Program-made: the position numbers and the translations under genes | Part shown: positions 52,857 through 62,226 of the stretch, piece by piece | Layout of the letters: every line of letters starts with the position of its first letter | Position numbering within the stretch: the first letter of the stretch is position 1 | Notes under the pieces: model-generated | Seen by the model: only the letters and a program-made list of their open reading frames with translations | What the model was told of the DNA's origin: nothing | Database searches by the model: none | Assembly: GCA_030765525.1 (NCBI GenBank) | Contig: JAVCCK010000046.1 | Location: forward strand, 38,502-102,501 | From: Candidatus Lernaella stagnicola | GTDB taxonomy: Bacteria > Lernaellota > Lernaellaia > Lernaellales > Lernaellaceae | Direction of reading: 5' to 3' | DNA length: 64,000 nucleotides

Positions 52857-53957
52857 TCAAGCGCTTTTTTCCGGGGAGGCAAAGAGCCGATCAAGCCAGG
52901 CCACCAACGCCGCGGGCGTTTCGCAGACCCTTTCAACGGCCGGAGCCGCAAGTACCGCCCCTTCCGGAGACAAACCGCCGAAGCTGACCACCAGCGGCTT
53001 CTCGCCGCCGATCAGCCGCCGAATCGCTGCCGGGGACTCTTGCCCCGCCGCCGCTTGCGACGCCACGTGAACCCACAGATGATCCGACCAGCGCCGCGCC
53101 GCCTTGGCCAGCGACCCCCAAACCTTCATGTCTTTATTTTCACTCGACAATCTCTCGCGAAACGCCGCGTCCTCGACCGCCAGCCCGATGCGCCCGACGC
53201 CGTACATGCGCTGCACCTCGCGCAACCAATCCGGCGAAAAGCGCTGCGGATCGGCGCTGACCAGCGTTGTGCGTTCGGCCAGCGCCGCCCCGATGAGGTC
53301 GGGTCGCCGCGCCGCCGTGCGCCGTTGCGCCTGCTCGCGCCGCCATTGGTCGATCTCGCGGTGGTTGCCCGACCGCAGCACCGGCGGCACTTCCCAATCA
53401 CGGAAAACCGGCGGCCGGGTGTATTGCGGGTACTTGAGCCCCGCGCTGAAAGTGTCGGTTTCGACCGATTCGCTGCGCCCCACCACCCCCGGCAGCTTGC
53501 GCGCCACGGCGTCGATCGCCACCAGCGCGGCAGCCTCGCCGCCAGTCAGCACGTAATCGCCGATGGAAAGCTCTTCGTCCACCAGGTGCTCGGCCACGCG
53601 CTCGTCGACGCCCTCGTAGCGGCCGCAGCAAAACACGAGCGCTTCTTCGCGGGCCAGGCGGCGGGCCCCGGCGTCGTCGAGGGTGACGCCTTGCGGGGAG
53701 AGCAGCACGACGCGGCAACCGGGTAGGTCGTGCCGGGCGGCTTCGATGGCGGAGGCCCAGACGTCGACTTTCATCACCATGCCCGCGCCGCCGCCGTAGG
53801 GTTCGTCATCGACGGTGCGGTGGCGGTCGGTGGCGTAGCCGCGCAGGTCGTCGGTTTCGATCTCGACCAAACCCCGCTCGGCTGCCTTGCTCAGCAGGCT
53901 TTCGCCCAGGCAGGAGTCGAAAAAACCCGGAAAAATGCTGATGATCCGTACCTTCAT
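52857..53957 (-). CDS. trmD: tRNA (guanine37-N1)-methyltransferase TrmD with extra C-terminal domain
   Basis: 366 residues, about 120 more than normal. The TrmD core (residues 1-240) is complete: DEPYGGGAGMVMKVD, CGRYEGVDERV, IGDYVLTGGEAAALV and YTRPPVFRDWEVPPVLRSGNH. It methylates N1 of G37 in tRNAs reading CNN codons, using the SPOUT trefoil knot. Residues about 245-366 form a second unit with LVVSFGGLSPEGAVL and AWLDRLF near the end, resembling a degenerate copy of the SPOUT-type RNA methyltransferase domain (PF09936-like) that often follows trmD as a separate gene. The fusion reading is inference. Confidence 0.92.
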   Translation of the reverse strand: MKVRIISIFPGFFDSCLGESLLSKAAERGLVEIETDDLRGYATDRHRTVDDEPYGGGAGMVMKVDVWASAIEAARHDLPGCRVVLLSPQGVTLDDAGARRLAREEALVFCCGRYEGVDERVAEHLVDEELSIGDYVLTGGEAAALVAIDAVARKLPGVVGRSESVETDTFSAGLKYPQYTRPPVFRDWEVPPVLRSGNHREIDQWRREQAQRRTAARRPDLIGAALAERTTLVSADPQRFSPDWLREVQRMYGVGRIGLAVEDAAFRERLSSENKDMKVWGSLAKAARRWSDHLWVHVASQAAAGQESPAAIRRLIGGEKPLVVSFGGLSPEGAVLAAPAVERVCETPAALVAWLDRLFASPEKSA

Positions 53958-54105
53958 AACCGCCTTTCATGCCCTCGAACGTGCTACGTATACCGGTTTT
54001 TACCCACCGCGGCAACAGATTCGGTTGACGGCGCGCGGTGAAACGGTAGATTATGGCGCAGGTTCGGTTCCTATTTTGGTTCGGCGTTTGGTTGGGAGTT
54101 TATTG

Positions 54106-56058
54106 ATGAAGGCAACATGCCCGATTTGCACCGCGACTTACCCCATTCCCGATGAGGTGCTGCGCGGCAAAGAAGCGGGGCTGCCGGTCCGCTGTAAAAA
54201 ATGCGGCGCGATTTTCCGCGCTTATGAAGACGAACGGCCACCCACAATCCAATCCCCGCCTACGGCCGCGCCCTGGTCGGAAGGACTCGTGGGCCCCACG
54301 GACATCGAACCGGATATCGAAAAGCCATCCATCCACAACCTGGAACCCTCCGCCCGCGAAACCAGCGGCGCGCGCCGGGTGGTGCGATCGACTTACATCG
54401 ACCGGCCGATTCCCGACCTCGACCGCCCCCCGCGCAAACCGGAACCGCCTGAGGTATCCGAATCCTCGTGGGACGATCACGGCGAACTGCCCGACCTGGT
54501 CGACGAGCCCGCGCCGTCGGCCGAACCCAAGGCGCCCCCCGAGCCGGTCAAACCACCGCCCCTGGATGTTCCGCCGCCGCCGCCCAAGCCCTCTCCCCTG
54601 TCTTCGAAATCCGAGCAGTTGGTGATGACGGATCTCATCCCACCCGAGCGCACTGCCGCCGAGGAACCGCCGCCCGAGCCGGAACCGGAGCCGCCGCGTG
54701 TCGAAACGCCGACTCCCGAGCCCACGCCGCCCGCGCCCCCGGAACCCGAACCGAGCGCGGAGGAAGTCACGTTCGAAGAAAGGTCGCCGGAACGCGAGCC
54801 CGACTTTTACATCGACGACGAGGATTTCGCCGAGCCCGAAAGGCCGTTTGGCGCCGACCTGTTCCCTGACGAGGATGATGACGACGACATCGACATCCAC
54901 TCCGATGAATTCCTGCAGATACGCCGCTTCGGCACGATCTCGAAAAACACGCAACTTCTCCTTCTCGCCGCCGTGGCGCTGGTGGTTGTGTTGTTGGGGT
55001 ACTACTTTCTGACGGTGACGCGGCAGGTGGACGACGCCCACGTGAACCTGGCGGCGCGCGATAAGGATTCCGCTGCCTCGCACGAGGAAAGCCGCGCCAA
55101 GCTCGACTACCGCGGCAACTACCTGCGCGGCCGCCGTTGCGCCGAAATCGGCACCGAGCCCGCCTACAAAGAAGCCCTGGCGCTGTTCGACGCCGCGTTG
55201 CGCGTCCGGCCGGATTTCGTGCCGGCGCTCGCCGCCAAAGCGATGACCCTTGGCATGCTCGCGGCGCAGTATGGGCAGACGGCGAAAGCCGATCCGGCCT
55301 GCGCGGCGGCCAAGCAAGCCATGGAACGCAACGACACCTTTGCCTTCACCCAGCGGGCGCAGGCGGCGTGCGAGATGGCGTCCCATCGGCTTCCCGAGGC
55401 GCAAAACGCTCTGCAAGGCGCGTTGGCCGCTGCCGAAGGTGACGACCACGAGGACGCCGAAACCAACTACGTACTGGCGATGGTGTATCTAGCGCAGAAC
55501 AACGCGGGCCAGGCGGCTGCGACGCTCGACACGGCAATTTCGCAGAACCCGCATCATTTCCGAATCCTGCATCTACGCGCCGATCTCCACGCGCAAAAGG
55601 AACAATGGTCCGAGGCGATCGCCCTGGAAAAGCAGGCCCTGGCGTTGTTGGACCCCGAGCACCCGGCGCATCTATCCGCGTTGCGGCAGACCAAGGAACG
55701 GTTGGCCCAATGGGAGAAGGGCAGCAAAGCGGTCGCCCTGACCGAGCCCACACCCAAACCGGTCGAGCCCGCGCCCGTGCCCACGCCCGTGCCCGCGGTG
55801 AAGGACAAGCCACCGGTGGCCAACTCGATGGCCCAATGCCGTTCGGCGCTCAAGCGCAGCGACTTCCAGGCCGCGATCGCGGCGTGCTCGGAGGCCCGCA
55901 GCGTCAACTCCGACGCCTACTACTTCCTGGCCGCCGCGTATGAAGCGACCAGCAATCAAGCGTTGAGCAAGCAGAATTATCAATCGTATCTCCAGCATCG
56001 ACCGAACGGGCGTTACGCCGGCGAGGTGCGTTCGATTCTGGGCTACTCGAGGCCATGA
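54106..56058 (+). CDS. zinc-ribbon (MJ0042) membrane protein with TPR domain
   Basis: 650 residues. The N-terminal zinc ribbon is CPICTATYPI...VRCKKCGAIFRAY (two CxxC pairs, MJ0042 type). A long linker (about 40-280), very rich in Pro and Glu/Asp, and one membrane helix (about 285-308) are followed by TPR-like helical repeats (about 355-560) and a second helical pair at the C-terminus. Likely a cytoplasmic sensor or adaptor, with the TPR part on the other side of the membrane. ATG at 54106 follows GGGAG. Related zinc-ribbon/TPR proteins occur in deltaproteobacteria and may help assemble cell-envelope complexes. Confidence 0.72.
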   Translation: MKATCPICTATYPIPDEVLRGKEAGLPVRCKKCGAIFRAYEDERPPTIQSPPTAAPWSEGLVGPTDIEPDIEKPSIHNLEPSARETSGARRVVRSTYIDRPIPDLDRPPRKPEPPEVSESSWDDHGELPDLVDEPAPSAEPKAPPEPVKPPPLDVPPPPPKPSPLSSKSEQLVMTDLIPPERTAAEEPPPEPEPEPPRVETPTPEPTPPAPPEPEPSAEEVTFEERSPEREPDFYIDDEDFAEPERPFGADLFPDEDDDDDIDIHSDEFLQIRRFGTISKNTQLLLLAAVALVVVLLGYYFLTVTRQVDDAHVNLAARDKDSAASHEESRAKLDYRGNYLRGRRCAEIGTEPAYKEALALFDAALRVRPDFVPALAAKAMTLGMLAAQYGQTAKADPACAAAKQAMERNDTFAFTQRAQAACEMASHRLPEAQNALQGALAAAEGDDHEDAETNYVLAMVYLAQNNAGQAAATLDTAISQNPHHFRILHLRADLHAQKEQWSEAIALEKQALALLDPEHPAHLSALRQTKERLAQWEKGSKAVALTEPTPKPVEPAPVPTPVPAVKDKPPVANSMAQCRSALKRSDFQAAIAACSEARSVNSDAYYFLAAAYEATSNQALSKQNYQSYLQHRPNGRYAGEVRSILGYSRP

Positions 56059-56369
56059 GCGAGAAGCGACCGGTCGACCAAACCCTCATCGAATACATCG
56101 CCGCTTTGGCTCGTCTGAACGTATCGCCGGACGAATTGGCCGCCCTCACGCGCCAAATCGCCGACATCCTTTCTTACTTCGCCAAGCTCGATGAACTGGA
56201 TCTCCCCGGCGACGAATCCGCCCCCGCAGCCGCGTCGCCGCCGCGCCCGCCCATCCACGAAACAGCGCGCCGCGACGATTTTCAGACCGTGCTTGCAGCC
56301 TTGGCGCCGGACTCGGCCCCGCCCTACGTGCGTGTGCCGCGGGTTATCGACGCCGAGGACGATTCGTGA
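56055..56369 (+). CDS. gatC: Asp-tRNA(Asn)/Glu-tRNA(Gln) amidotransferase subunit C
   Basis: 104 residues. DQTLIEYIAALARLNVSPDELAALTRQIADILSY is the typical helical first half and PPYVRVPRVID the C-terminal belt. It stabilises GatA-GatB. The start overlaps the upstream stop by four bases, and its own stop overlaps gatA by four bases. Confidence 0.9.
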   Translation: MSEKRPVDQTLIEYIAALARLNVSPDELAALTRQIADILSYFAKLDELDLPGDESAPAAASPPRPPIHETARRDDFQTVLAALAPDSAPPYVRVPRVIDAEDDS

Positions 56370-57819
56370 CCACCGTCGACTGGACGCTGCGCGGGATGAT
56401 CCAGGCCCGCCGTGAAGGCCGCGTCACCAGCCGCCGCCTCGTGGAAGACGCGCTGGCCCGCATCGCGGCGGAAAACCCCATGCTCAACGCGTGGCTCAGT
56501 GTCGCGACCGAGGAAGCCCTGGCCGCCGCGGACGACATCGACCGGCGAGCTGCCGGCGGCGGGCATTTGCCGCCCCTGGCCGGGGTGCCGCTTGGCATCA
56601 AGGACAACCTCAACGTGCGCGGTCAGCCGGCGCGGGCGGCGTCGAAAATCCTGGGCGGCTACGTCGCGCCGTATGAATCGACGGTCACTGCACGTCTGCG
56701 TGAGGCCGGGGCGATTTTGCTGGGCAAAACCAACCTCGACGAATTCGGCATGGGAAGCAGCGGCGAGTTCAGCGCGTTCGGACCGACCCGCAACCCGTGG
56801 GACCACCAGCGCGTGCCCGGCGGCAGCAGTTCCGGGTCGGCGGTCGCGGTGGCGGCGCGGCATGTGCCCGGCGCGCTGGGCACCGACACCGGCGGTTCGA
56901 TTCGACAGCCCGCGAGCCACTGCGGCGTGGTGGGGATCAAACCGACGTACGGCCGGGTGAGCCGCTACGGCCTGTTCGCCTACGCCTCCAGCCTGGACCA
57001 AGTCGGCCCCCTCGCCCGCACCGTGTATGACGCGGCGCTGTTGCTGCAAACCATCGCCGGCCCCGACCCGCGTGACGCCACCAGCGTCGACGAGCCGCTT
57101 TCGGACTATGTCGCCGCCGCCGGGCGTGGTGTGGACGGCCTGCGACTGGGCGTGCCGCGCGAGTATTTCGGGTCGGGTATCGCTCCGGATGTGGCGCGCG
57201 CGGTGCGCGAAGCGCTCTCCCTGCTCGAACGCCACGGCGCAACGTTGGTGGAAGTTTCGCTGCCGCACACCGAGGTTTGCGTGCCGGTCTATTACCTGCT
57301 CGCCGCAGCCGAGGCGTCCGCCAACCTGGCTCGCTACGACGGCGTGCGCTACGGGCACCGCAGCCCGGCGTCGCGGGACTTGTCCGCTCTGTACGGCAAC
57401 ACCCGGGCGGAAGGTTTCGGGCCGGAGGCGAAGCGCCGCATCTTGCTGGGCACCTTCGCGTTGTCGGCCGGGTACTACGACGCGTATTACGGCAAAGCGC
57501 AAAAAGCCCGCGCGTTGATTCGTCGCGATTTCGAAGATGCGCTGGCCGGGGTGGACGCGTTGGTCGGCCCCGTCGCGCCCGAAACCGCCGTCCGTCTGGG
57601 CGAGCGCGTCGACGACCCGGTGGCGATGTACCTCTCAGACGTGCTGACCATCGGCGTCAACCTGGCCGGGCTGCCCGCGCTGAGCGTCCCGCGGCGGGAT
57701 TGCCCGTCGGCCTGCAGATCATCGGCGCGGCGTTCGACGAAGCCACGGTAATCCAAGTCGCCGGCGCGTACGAGTCGCTGGCCGGGCTCGACCTGCAACC
57801 GCCGGAGGCGTCGCCGTGA
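56366..57819 (+). CDS. gatA: amidotransferase subunit A, interrupted by a one-base frameshift
   Basis: Amidase-signature subunit that releases ammonia from Gln. Catalytic Lys in GVPLGIKDN, cis-Ser/Ser in GGSSSGSAVAVAA and TDTGGSIRQPA are present. The reading frame from 56366 is normal to about residue 442 (NLAGLPALSVPR), after which the frame ends early at 57751. The true C-terminus (AGLPVGLQIIGAAFDEATVI, then a stop at 57819) continues in another frame. One missing base between 57694 and 57695, where CGGGCGGG became CGGCGGG, explains it. The corrected stop overlaps the gatB GTG by four bases, the classic operon junction. Either a sequence error or a real lesion. Confidence 0.88.
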
Positions 57820-59258
57820 GTTGGGAGATGGTCATCGGCCTGGAAGTGCACGTGCAATTGGCCACGGCGACCAAGGCGTTTTGCCGGTGCCCGAACCGTT
57901 TCGGCGACGAACCCAATCGCAACGTCTGCCCGGTGTGCCTGGGCCTGCCCGGGGCGCTGCCGGTGGCAACGCGGGACATGGTCGAACAGGGCGCGCGCCT
58001 TGCCCTGGCGCTGGGCGCCGATGTGCGGGAGCATTCGGCCTGGGTGCGCAAGAACTACTTCTATCCGGACTTGCCCAAGGGGTATCAGATCACCCAATTC
58101 GAGTTCCCGCTGGCCGTCGGCGGCGAGTTGCCGCTGCGCGACGGGGACGGCCGCGTGACCGCCGTCGGTCTGGAGCGGCTGCACCTGGAGGAAGACGCGG
58201 GCAAGCTGCTGCACGGCGAGGGCGACGCGGCGGATTTTAGTTTCGTCGATTTCAATCGTTGCGGCGCGCCGCTGGTGGAAATCGTCTCCCGCCCGAACCT
58301 GCGGCGACCCGAGGACGCGGCGTCGTTCCTGCGCGAATTGCGCCGGCTGGTCGTGCGCCTCGGCGTTTCGGACGGCAACATGGAAGAAGGCTCGCTGCGT
58401 TGCGACGCCAACATCTCCGTGCGGCGTCGCGGCGAATCCGCTTTTCGAACGCGAGCGGAAATCAAGAACCTCAACTCCTTTCGTTTCGTCAAGCAGGCTC
58501 TCGAGTTTGAAGCGAAGCGGCAGATCGACGTCTACGAAAACGGCGGCCGCGTCGTGCAGGAAACCCGGTGGTTCGACAGCCGCCGCGGCGTTACGCACTC
58601 CATGCGCTCGAAAGAAGAGGCGCACGATTACCGCTATTTCCCCGAGCCGGATTTGCCGCCGCTGGTGCTCGACCGCACGAGGATCAACGCCTGGCGCGAG
58701 GCTTTGCCGGAACTGCCTTGGCACATGCACGAGCGCTTTGTGCGACAATACGGGCTGTCGCATTACGACGCCGCGCTGCTTAGCGACGACGCCGAGGTGG
58801 CGGCGTTTTTCGAGGAGGTCGCCACGCAAGCCGATCCAAAGCAGGCCGCGAACTGGATCAACGGCGAACTGGCGGCCGTGTGGAAAGCCCGCGACGGCGG
58901 ACCGGCCAAGGGACCGATCAGCGCGGCCGACGTATCCGAATTGCTGAATTTGATTGCCAACGGCGCGATCAGTGGCAAAATTGGCAAAGACGTCCTGGCG
59001 GCAACGGTCGCCGGGGAAGGCAGCCCCGCGCAGGTCGTGCGGCAACGCGGCTGGATGCAGATCCGCGACGTCGATACGCTGCGCAAAATCATTCGTGAGG
59101 TGCTGGCGGCGCACCCGAAGCAGGTGGCCGCGTACCGGGCGGGAGAAACGAAACTGCTGGGCTTTTTTGTGGGCCGGTTGATGGAACGCACCGCGGGCCG
59201 GGCCAATCCGCAATTAGCCAACGAACTCATCGCCGCAGAGTTGCGGGAAACCGATTGA
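57816..59258 (+). CDS. gatB: Asp/Glu-tRNA amidotransferase subunit B
   Basis: 480 residues. VIGLEVHVQLATATKAFCRC and NVCPVCLGLPGALPV (zinc-binding Cys residues), the ATP-grasp-related kinase core (EMTKDYFYPDLPKGYQIT-like), and a YqeY/GatB C-terminal domain are present. It phosphorylates and amidates misacylated Glu-tRNA(Gln) and Asp-tRNA(Asn). Start GTG at 57816 overlaps the corrected gatA stop (GTGA). Confidence 0.97.
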   Translation: MSWEMVIGLEVHVQLATATKAFCRCPNRFGDEPNRNVCPVCLGLPGALPVATRDMVEQGARLALALGADVREHSAWVRKNYFYPDLPKGYQITQFEFPLAVGGELPLRDGDGRVTAVGLERLHLEEDAGKLLHGEGDAADFSFVDFNRCGAPLVEIVSRPNLRRPEDAASFLRELRRLVVRLGVSDGNMEEGSLRCDANISVRRRGESAFRTRAEIKNLNSFRFVKQALEFEAKRQIDVYENGGRVVQETRWFDSRRGVTHSMRSKEEAHDYRYFPEPDLPPLVLDRTRINAWREALPELPWHMHERFVRQYGLSHYDAALLSDDAEVAAFFEEVATQADPKQAANWINGELAAVWKARDGGPAKGPISAADVSELLNLIANGAISGKIGKDVLAATVAGEGSPAQVVRQRGWMQIRDVDTLRKIIREVLAAHPKQVAAYRAGETKLLGFFVGRLMERTAGRANPQLANELIAAELRETD

Positions 59259-59274
59259 TCAATGGGAGGGCGCA

Positions 59275-59913
59275 ATGGTTTGGCGTAAAACCACGATGCT
59301 ACTGATCGTCACGATATTCATGCTGGGCTTGGCGATGCCGGCTGCGGCGGCCAAGAAAAAGAAGGGCAAAAAGAAGCGGCCCGATCGCGTCGAGCAACAG
59401 GATCCCTGGGCCAATCGCTGGGGGCTGTCGTTCGGCGGCGGCGGCGTGAGTTCCTCGGCCGGGTTCGGATTCGAAGGCCGCGTCGGCGTCACGTACTACA
59501 TCAACCGCTACTTCCACCTGACGTTGTCGCCCGGCTTCGGCACCTACCCGATTGATTACGACAGCCCCGACGGCACCGAAACGACGTACATCAAGTACGT
59601 GCCGGTCGACCTGTCGCTGATCGTCACGCCGATCCGCTTTAGCTCCTTCTCGCCGTATTTCGGCCCCGGCGTCGGCGTCACCTATTTCTGGTGGACGGAA
59701 AAAGTGCGCGACCCCGACGACCCGAAGGAAACTATCGACGAAGACCAAAACGAAACCCTCTACCCCGGCTTCCTCACCGCGGGCGTCAGTTCCTCGGTCG
59801 GCGGACCCTTCGTGCTCAGTGTCGGCGTGACCTACACGATCCCGAACTTGCAGGAATTCAACACGGATGACGGCTACCTGACCTTCGGTTTCGGCGGCGG
59901 CGTCGTGTTTTAG
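59275..59913 (+). CDS. exported outer-membrane beta-barrel protein
   Basis: 212 residues. The signal peptide (ends PAAAA) is followed by a very basic Lys/Arg stretch and then beta-barrel strands with glycines and aromatics (GFGFEGRVGVTYYINRYFHLTL, YFGPGVGVTYFWW) and a C-terminal VVF. It looks like an OmpA/porin-superfamily barrel of eight strands. RBS GGGAGG. It is last before a TPR gene on the same strand, nine bases away. Confidence 0.72.
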   Translation: MVWRKTTMLLIVTIFMLGLAMPAAAAKKKKGKKKRPDRVEQQDPWANRWGLSFGGGGVSSSAGFGFEGRVGVTYYINRYFHLTLSPGFGTYPIDYDSPDGTETTYIKYVPVDLSLIVTPIRFSSFSPYFGPGVGVTYFWWTEKVRDPDDPKETIDEDQNETLYPGFLTAGVSSSVGGPFVLSVGVTYTIPNLQEFNTDDGYLTFGFGGGVVF

Positions 59914-59922
59914 GACTTCGAT

Positions 59923-61053
59923 ATGCGCTGGCCCTGGTCCCAAAAGAAAGACGACTCCGCCGTGGCGGAATACGTTAAGCAACGCCTCGTGGAACTCATT
60001 GCCGAACTGCGGGGCATCGATCCGTCCCAAGCGGAGGTCGCCTACCACCTGCCGTTGCTGCAGCGGATCATCACGCTCTTTCTGGAACTGGGTCACGTGT
60101 ACGAAAAAAACGGGCAGGCCCGCGACGCGGCGCAGGTCAAGGCGCAGGCCGCGAAGTTCATGCTCGTCTTGCCCGCCCGGCAGGAAATCAACCACTGGGC
60201 CGTCGCCAAGGATCTACTCGGCCAAGCGATTGAAGCGCTGACCGAACAGGACGACCCCTCGCTGCAACTGGCCGACGCCCACATCGTGCGGGCCGAGTAT
60301 CTCACCCGCGAGGCGGCGCAAACCGCCGGTGCCCCGGATCGAGGCGCGCGACGCGATGAAGCCAAAAAGCACCTGCTGAGCGCGCTGGAAATGCTCGGCG
60401 TACTTGCCCCTGACGCCCCAAACAAAGCGGCCGAACACCTGTCCATTCAAACCGCCGACCTCTACAACAAACTGGGAAACCTGGAAAAGGCCCGCGCCCT
60501 GGACGCCCCCCCGGACGCCGATCGACATCTGCGCGCCGCCCTCGAATATTTCACCGCCGCGCTTCCCCATTGCGCAGCCGGCAAGTCCGACGACCTGCTG
60601 GCGCTGACCGAAAACAACCTCGGTTCCGTGCGCGTGATGCTGGTCGGTGACCGGGCCGACGAAACGGCGCTGCGGGAAGCCGGCGAGCATTTCCAGGCGG
60701 CGTTGCGCGTGCTGGACCGCGCCCGCCAGCCGCATCTCTACTCCATGATCCACAGCAATCTCGGCGAACTCGCCCTCGCGCTCCACGAGTCCGCCGGTCG
60801 CCGTAAGTTTGAATTGCTGCAAAGCGCGCTCTCGCACTTCGGTGAGGCGATGCCGGGCTTCCCGTCGGAACAATTCCCGCAGCAGTATGCGAAAATTCTC
60901 TACGGCCAAGGACGCGCGCTGGCCGCGATGGGCCAAAAGGACGAAGCCCGCCGCTCGTTCGAAGAAGCCCTGGAATTCAGAGACCACCTACCCGACGCCG
61001 GGCGACAGATCAAAGAACGCCTCCAACGCCTGTCATCCCGCGAACCGGGCTGA
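59923..61053 (+). CDS. TPR-like helical repeat protein, unknown
   Basis: 376 residues without a signal peptide or membrane helix. It consists of helical pairs of the TPR type (for example YAKILYGQGRALAAMGQKDEA near 320 and LAENNLGSVRVML-type helices near 230). The N-terminus is charged (MRWPWSQKKDD). Cytoplasmic scaffold is the likely role; no partner is indicated. Confidence 0.65.
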   Translation: MRWPWSQKKDDSAVAEYVKQRLVELIAELRGIDPSQAEVAYHLPLLQRIITLFLELGHVYEKNGQARDAAQVKAQAAKFMLVLPARQEINHWAVAKDLLGQAIEALTEQDDPSLQLADAHIVRAEYLTREAAQTAGAPDRGARRDEAKKHLLSALEMLGVLAPDAPNKAAEHLSIQTADLYNKLGNLEKARALDAPPDADRHLRAALEYFTAALPHCAAGKSDDLLALTENNLGSVRVMLVGDRADETALREAGEHFQAALRVLDRARQPHLYSMIHSNLGELALALHESAGRRKFELLQSALSHFGEAMPGFPSEQFPQQYAKILYGQGRALAAMGQKDEARRSFEEALEFRDHLPDAGRQIKERLQRLSSREPG

Positions 61054-61117
61054 GCCTGGCCCCGAAACCGCCTGCACCGCACGACGTGGTTGCATCAACG
61101 ACCGCTCCCGTTGTCTT

Positions 61118-61924
61118 CTACTCGGTGATTTCACCGAGAAAATTGTCGAGGGTGACCGTACCACCATAGCCTTCGGCTGACGTTTCCATCACGCCGAAAT
61201 ACGAAAACGGATTCTGCCCCCCGGTCAAAAAGTCCATGTCGGCACATAGAGTCGCGTCACCGTCTAAAAGTACATCAAAGGTCTCATCAGCGATATGCAC
61301 AACGACCGTTGCCGTATGCCAGGTGTCGTAATCCGCCACTCCACAATTCCTTCCGCTGGACGACCCTTTAATATATGCGAGAACGTAACCGTTGGGGGGC
61401 TGCATTTCAATTATCACTTCTTCCGTCGTGTTGATTGAGCCCTGTTCGTAGAGCCCGAAAGCAAAATAGGCCCCGTCCGCGGGCATAAAATCGAACTCGA
61501 CAGAAAAATCGGCGTCTATGGATTCATACTGATAAAAGTACTGAACGATATCACCTTGCGCCGTCCCGCCTTGAACTTGAAGAGCTTGTCCGCCGCCGTC
61601 TTTTCCAATATCGACAATTTCCATCCTACTGGCCCCATCTTCCCTTCCCTTTTCCCAATCCGGATGATCAAGATAACCTAATTCATAGTCTTCGAAGTCA
61701 ATTTCAAATATCGGTAACGGCGCGTCGTCGTCATTGTTGTCATCGTCATCATCATCGTCGATTGGTGTGAAAGTATCATCGTTGTCATTGTCGTCATCAT
61801 CGTTGCCATTGTCGCTACAACCGTTGACACTCCAAACGATAATGAGACTAACCAACACAATTAGGCTGAAGATAGATAGAACCCTAAGACTACGGGTAAA
61901 GGTCGGATTTCCGAAGGTACACAT
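61118..61924 (-). CDS. Asp-rich lipoprotein with LamG/concanavalin-like domain
   Basis: 268 residues. The signal peptide ends WSVNGC (Cys at about 36), followed by SDNGND and an acidic tract (about 41-68) interrupted by TFTPI. The remaining 200 residues look like a beta-jelly roll of the concanavalin/LamG type (IFEIDFEDYELGYL... then VEFDFMPADGAYFAFGLYE, NFLGEI). ATG at 61924 with GGGAGGG upstream is preferred over the TTG just before it. Probably surface-exposed and sugar-binding. Confidence 0.75.
   Translation of the reverse strand: MCTFGNPTFTRSLRVLSIFSLIVLVSLIIVWSVNGCSDNGNDDDDNDNDDTFTPIDDDDDDDNNDDDAPLPIFEIDFEDYELGYLDHPDWEKGREDGASRMEIVDIGKDGGGQALQVQGGTAQGDIVQYFYQYESIDADFSVEFDFMPADGAYFAFGLYEQGSINTTEEVIIEMQPPNGYVLAYIKGSSSGRNCGVADYDTWHTATVVVHIADETFDVLLDGDATLCADMDFLTGGQNPFSYFGVMETSAEGYGGTVTLDNFLGEITE
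61718..61804 (-). repeat. GAY-codon tract encoding post-lipobox acidic spacer
   Basis: Encodes the Asp-rich run after the lipobox of the lipoprotein at 61118-61924; shorter and more interrupted than the tracts near 12-21 kb. Confidence 0.8.
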
Positions 61925-62226
61925 CAACTTAGCCCTCCCATGTTATTTCATATTTCACAGCACACCGATCAGAAACTCACGAAATTGCTAAACGCATGAA
62001 CCAACAAGAGCCGATGTTCGTGCCTATAACGACGTGCTAACACGCTCCGTCCGGTTGGTGCCACATATCACCGTGCAACCACCCTGCATCCATCATTGTA
62101 TTGCTGTTTCTATGAGCAATACAATGTCAACATATATTTAACATCCGTTATTCCACAGAATCCATTCCCTCCTTCTCGCACGGATCGTTATCGTCGGTTA
62201 TCTCAGAAATTCAGAAAAACAAGTGG
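61925..62226. other. AT-rich intergenic region
   Basis: About 300 bases with A/T runs, no gene seen, before the left-facing gene pair. Composition is well below that of the neighbouring GC-rich genes. Confidence 0.5.

Noticed and set aside
57657..59213. 518-codon antisense frame in gatB
   Set aside because: Shadow frame; gatB is intact on the plus strand.
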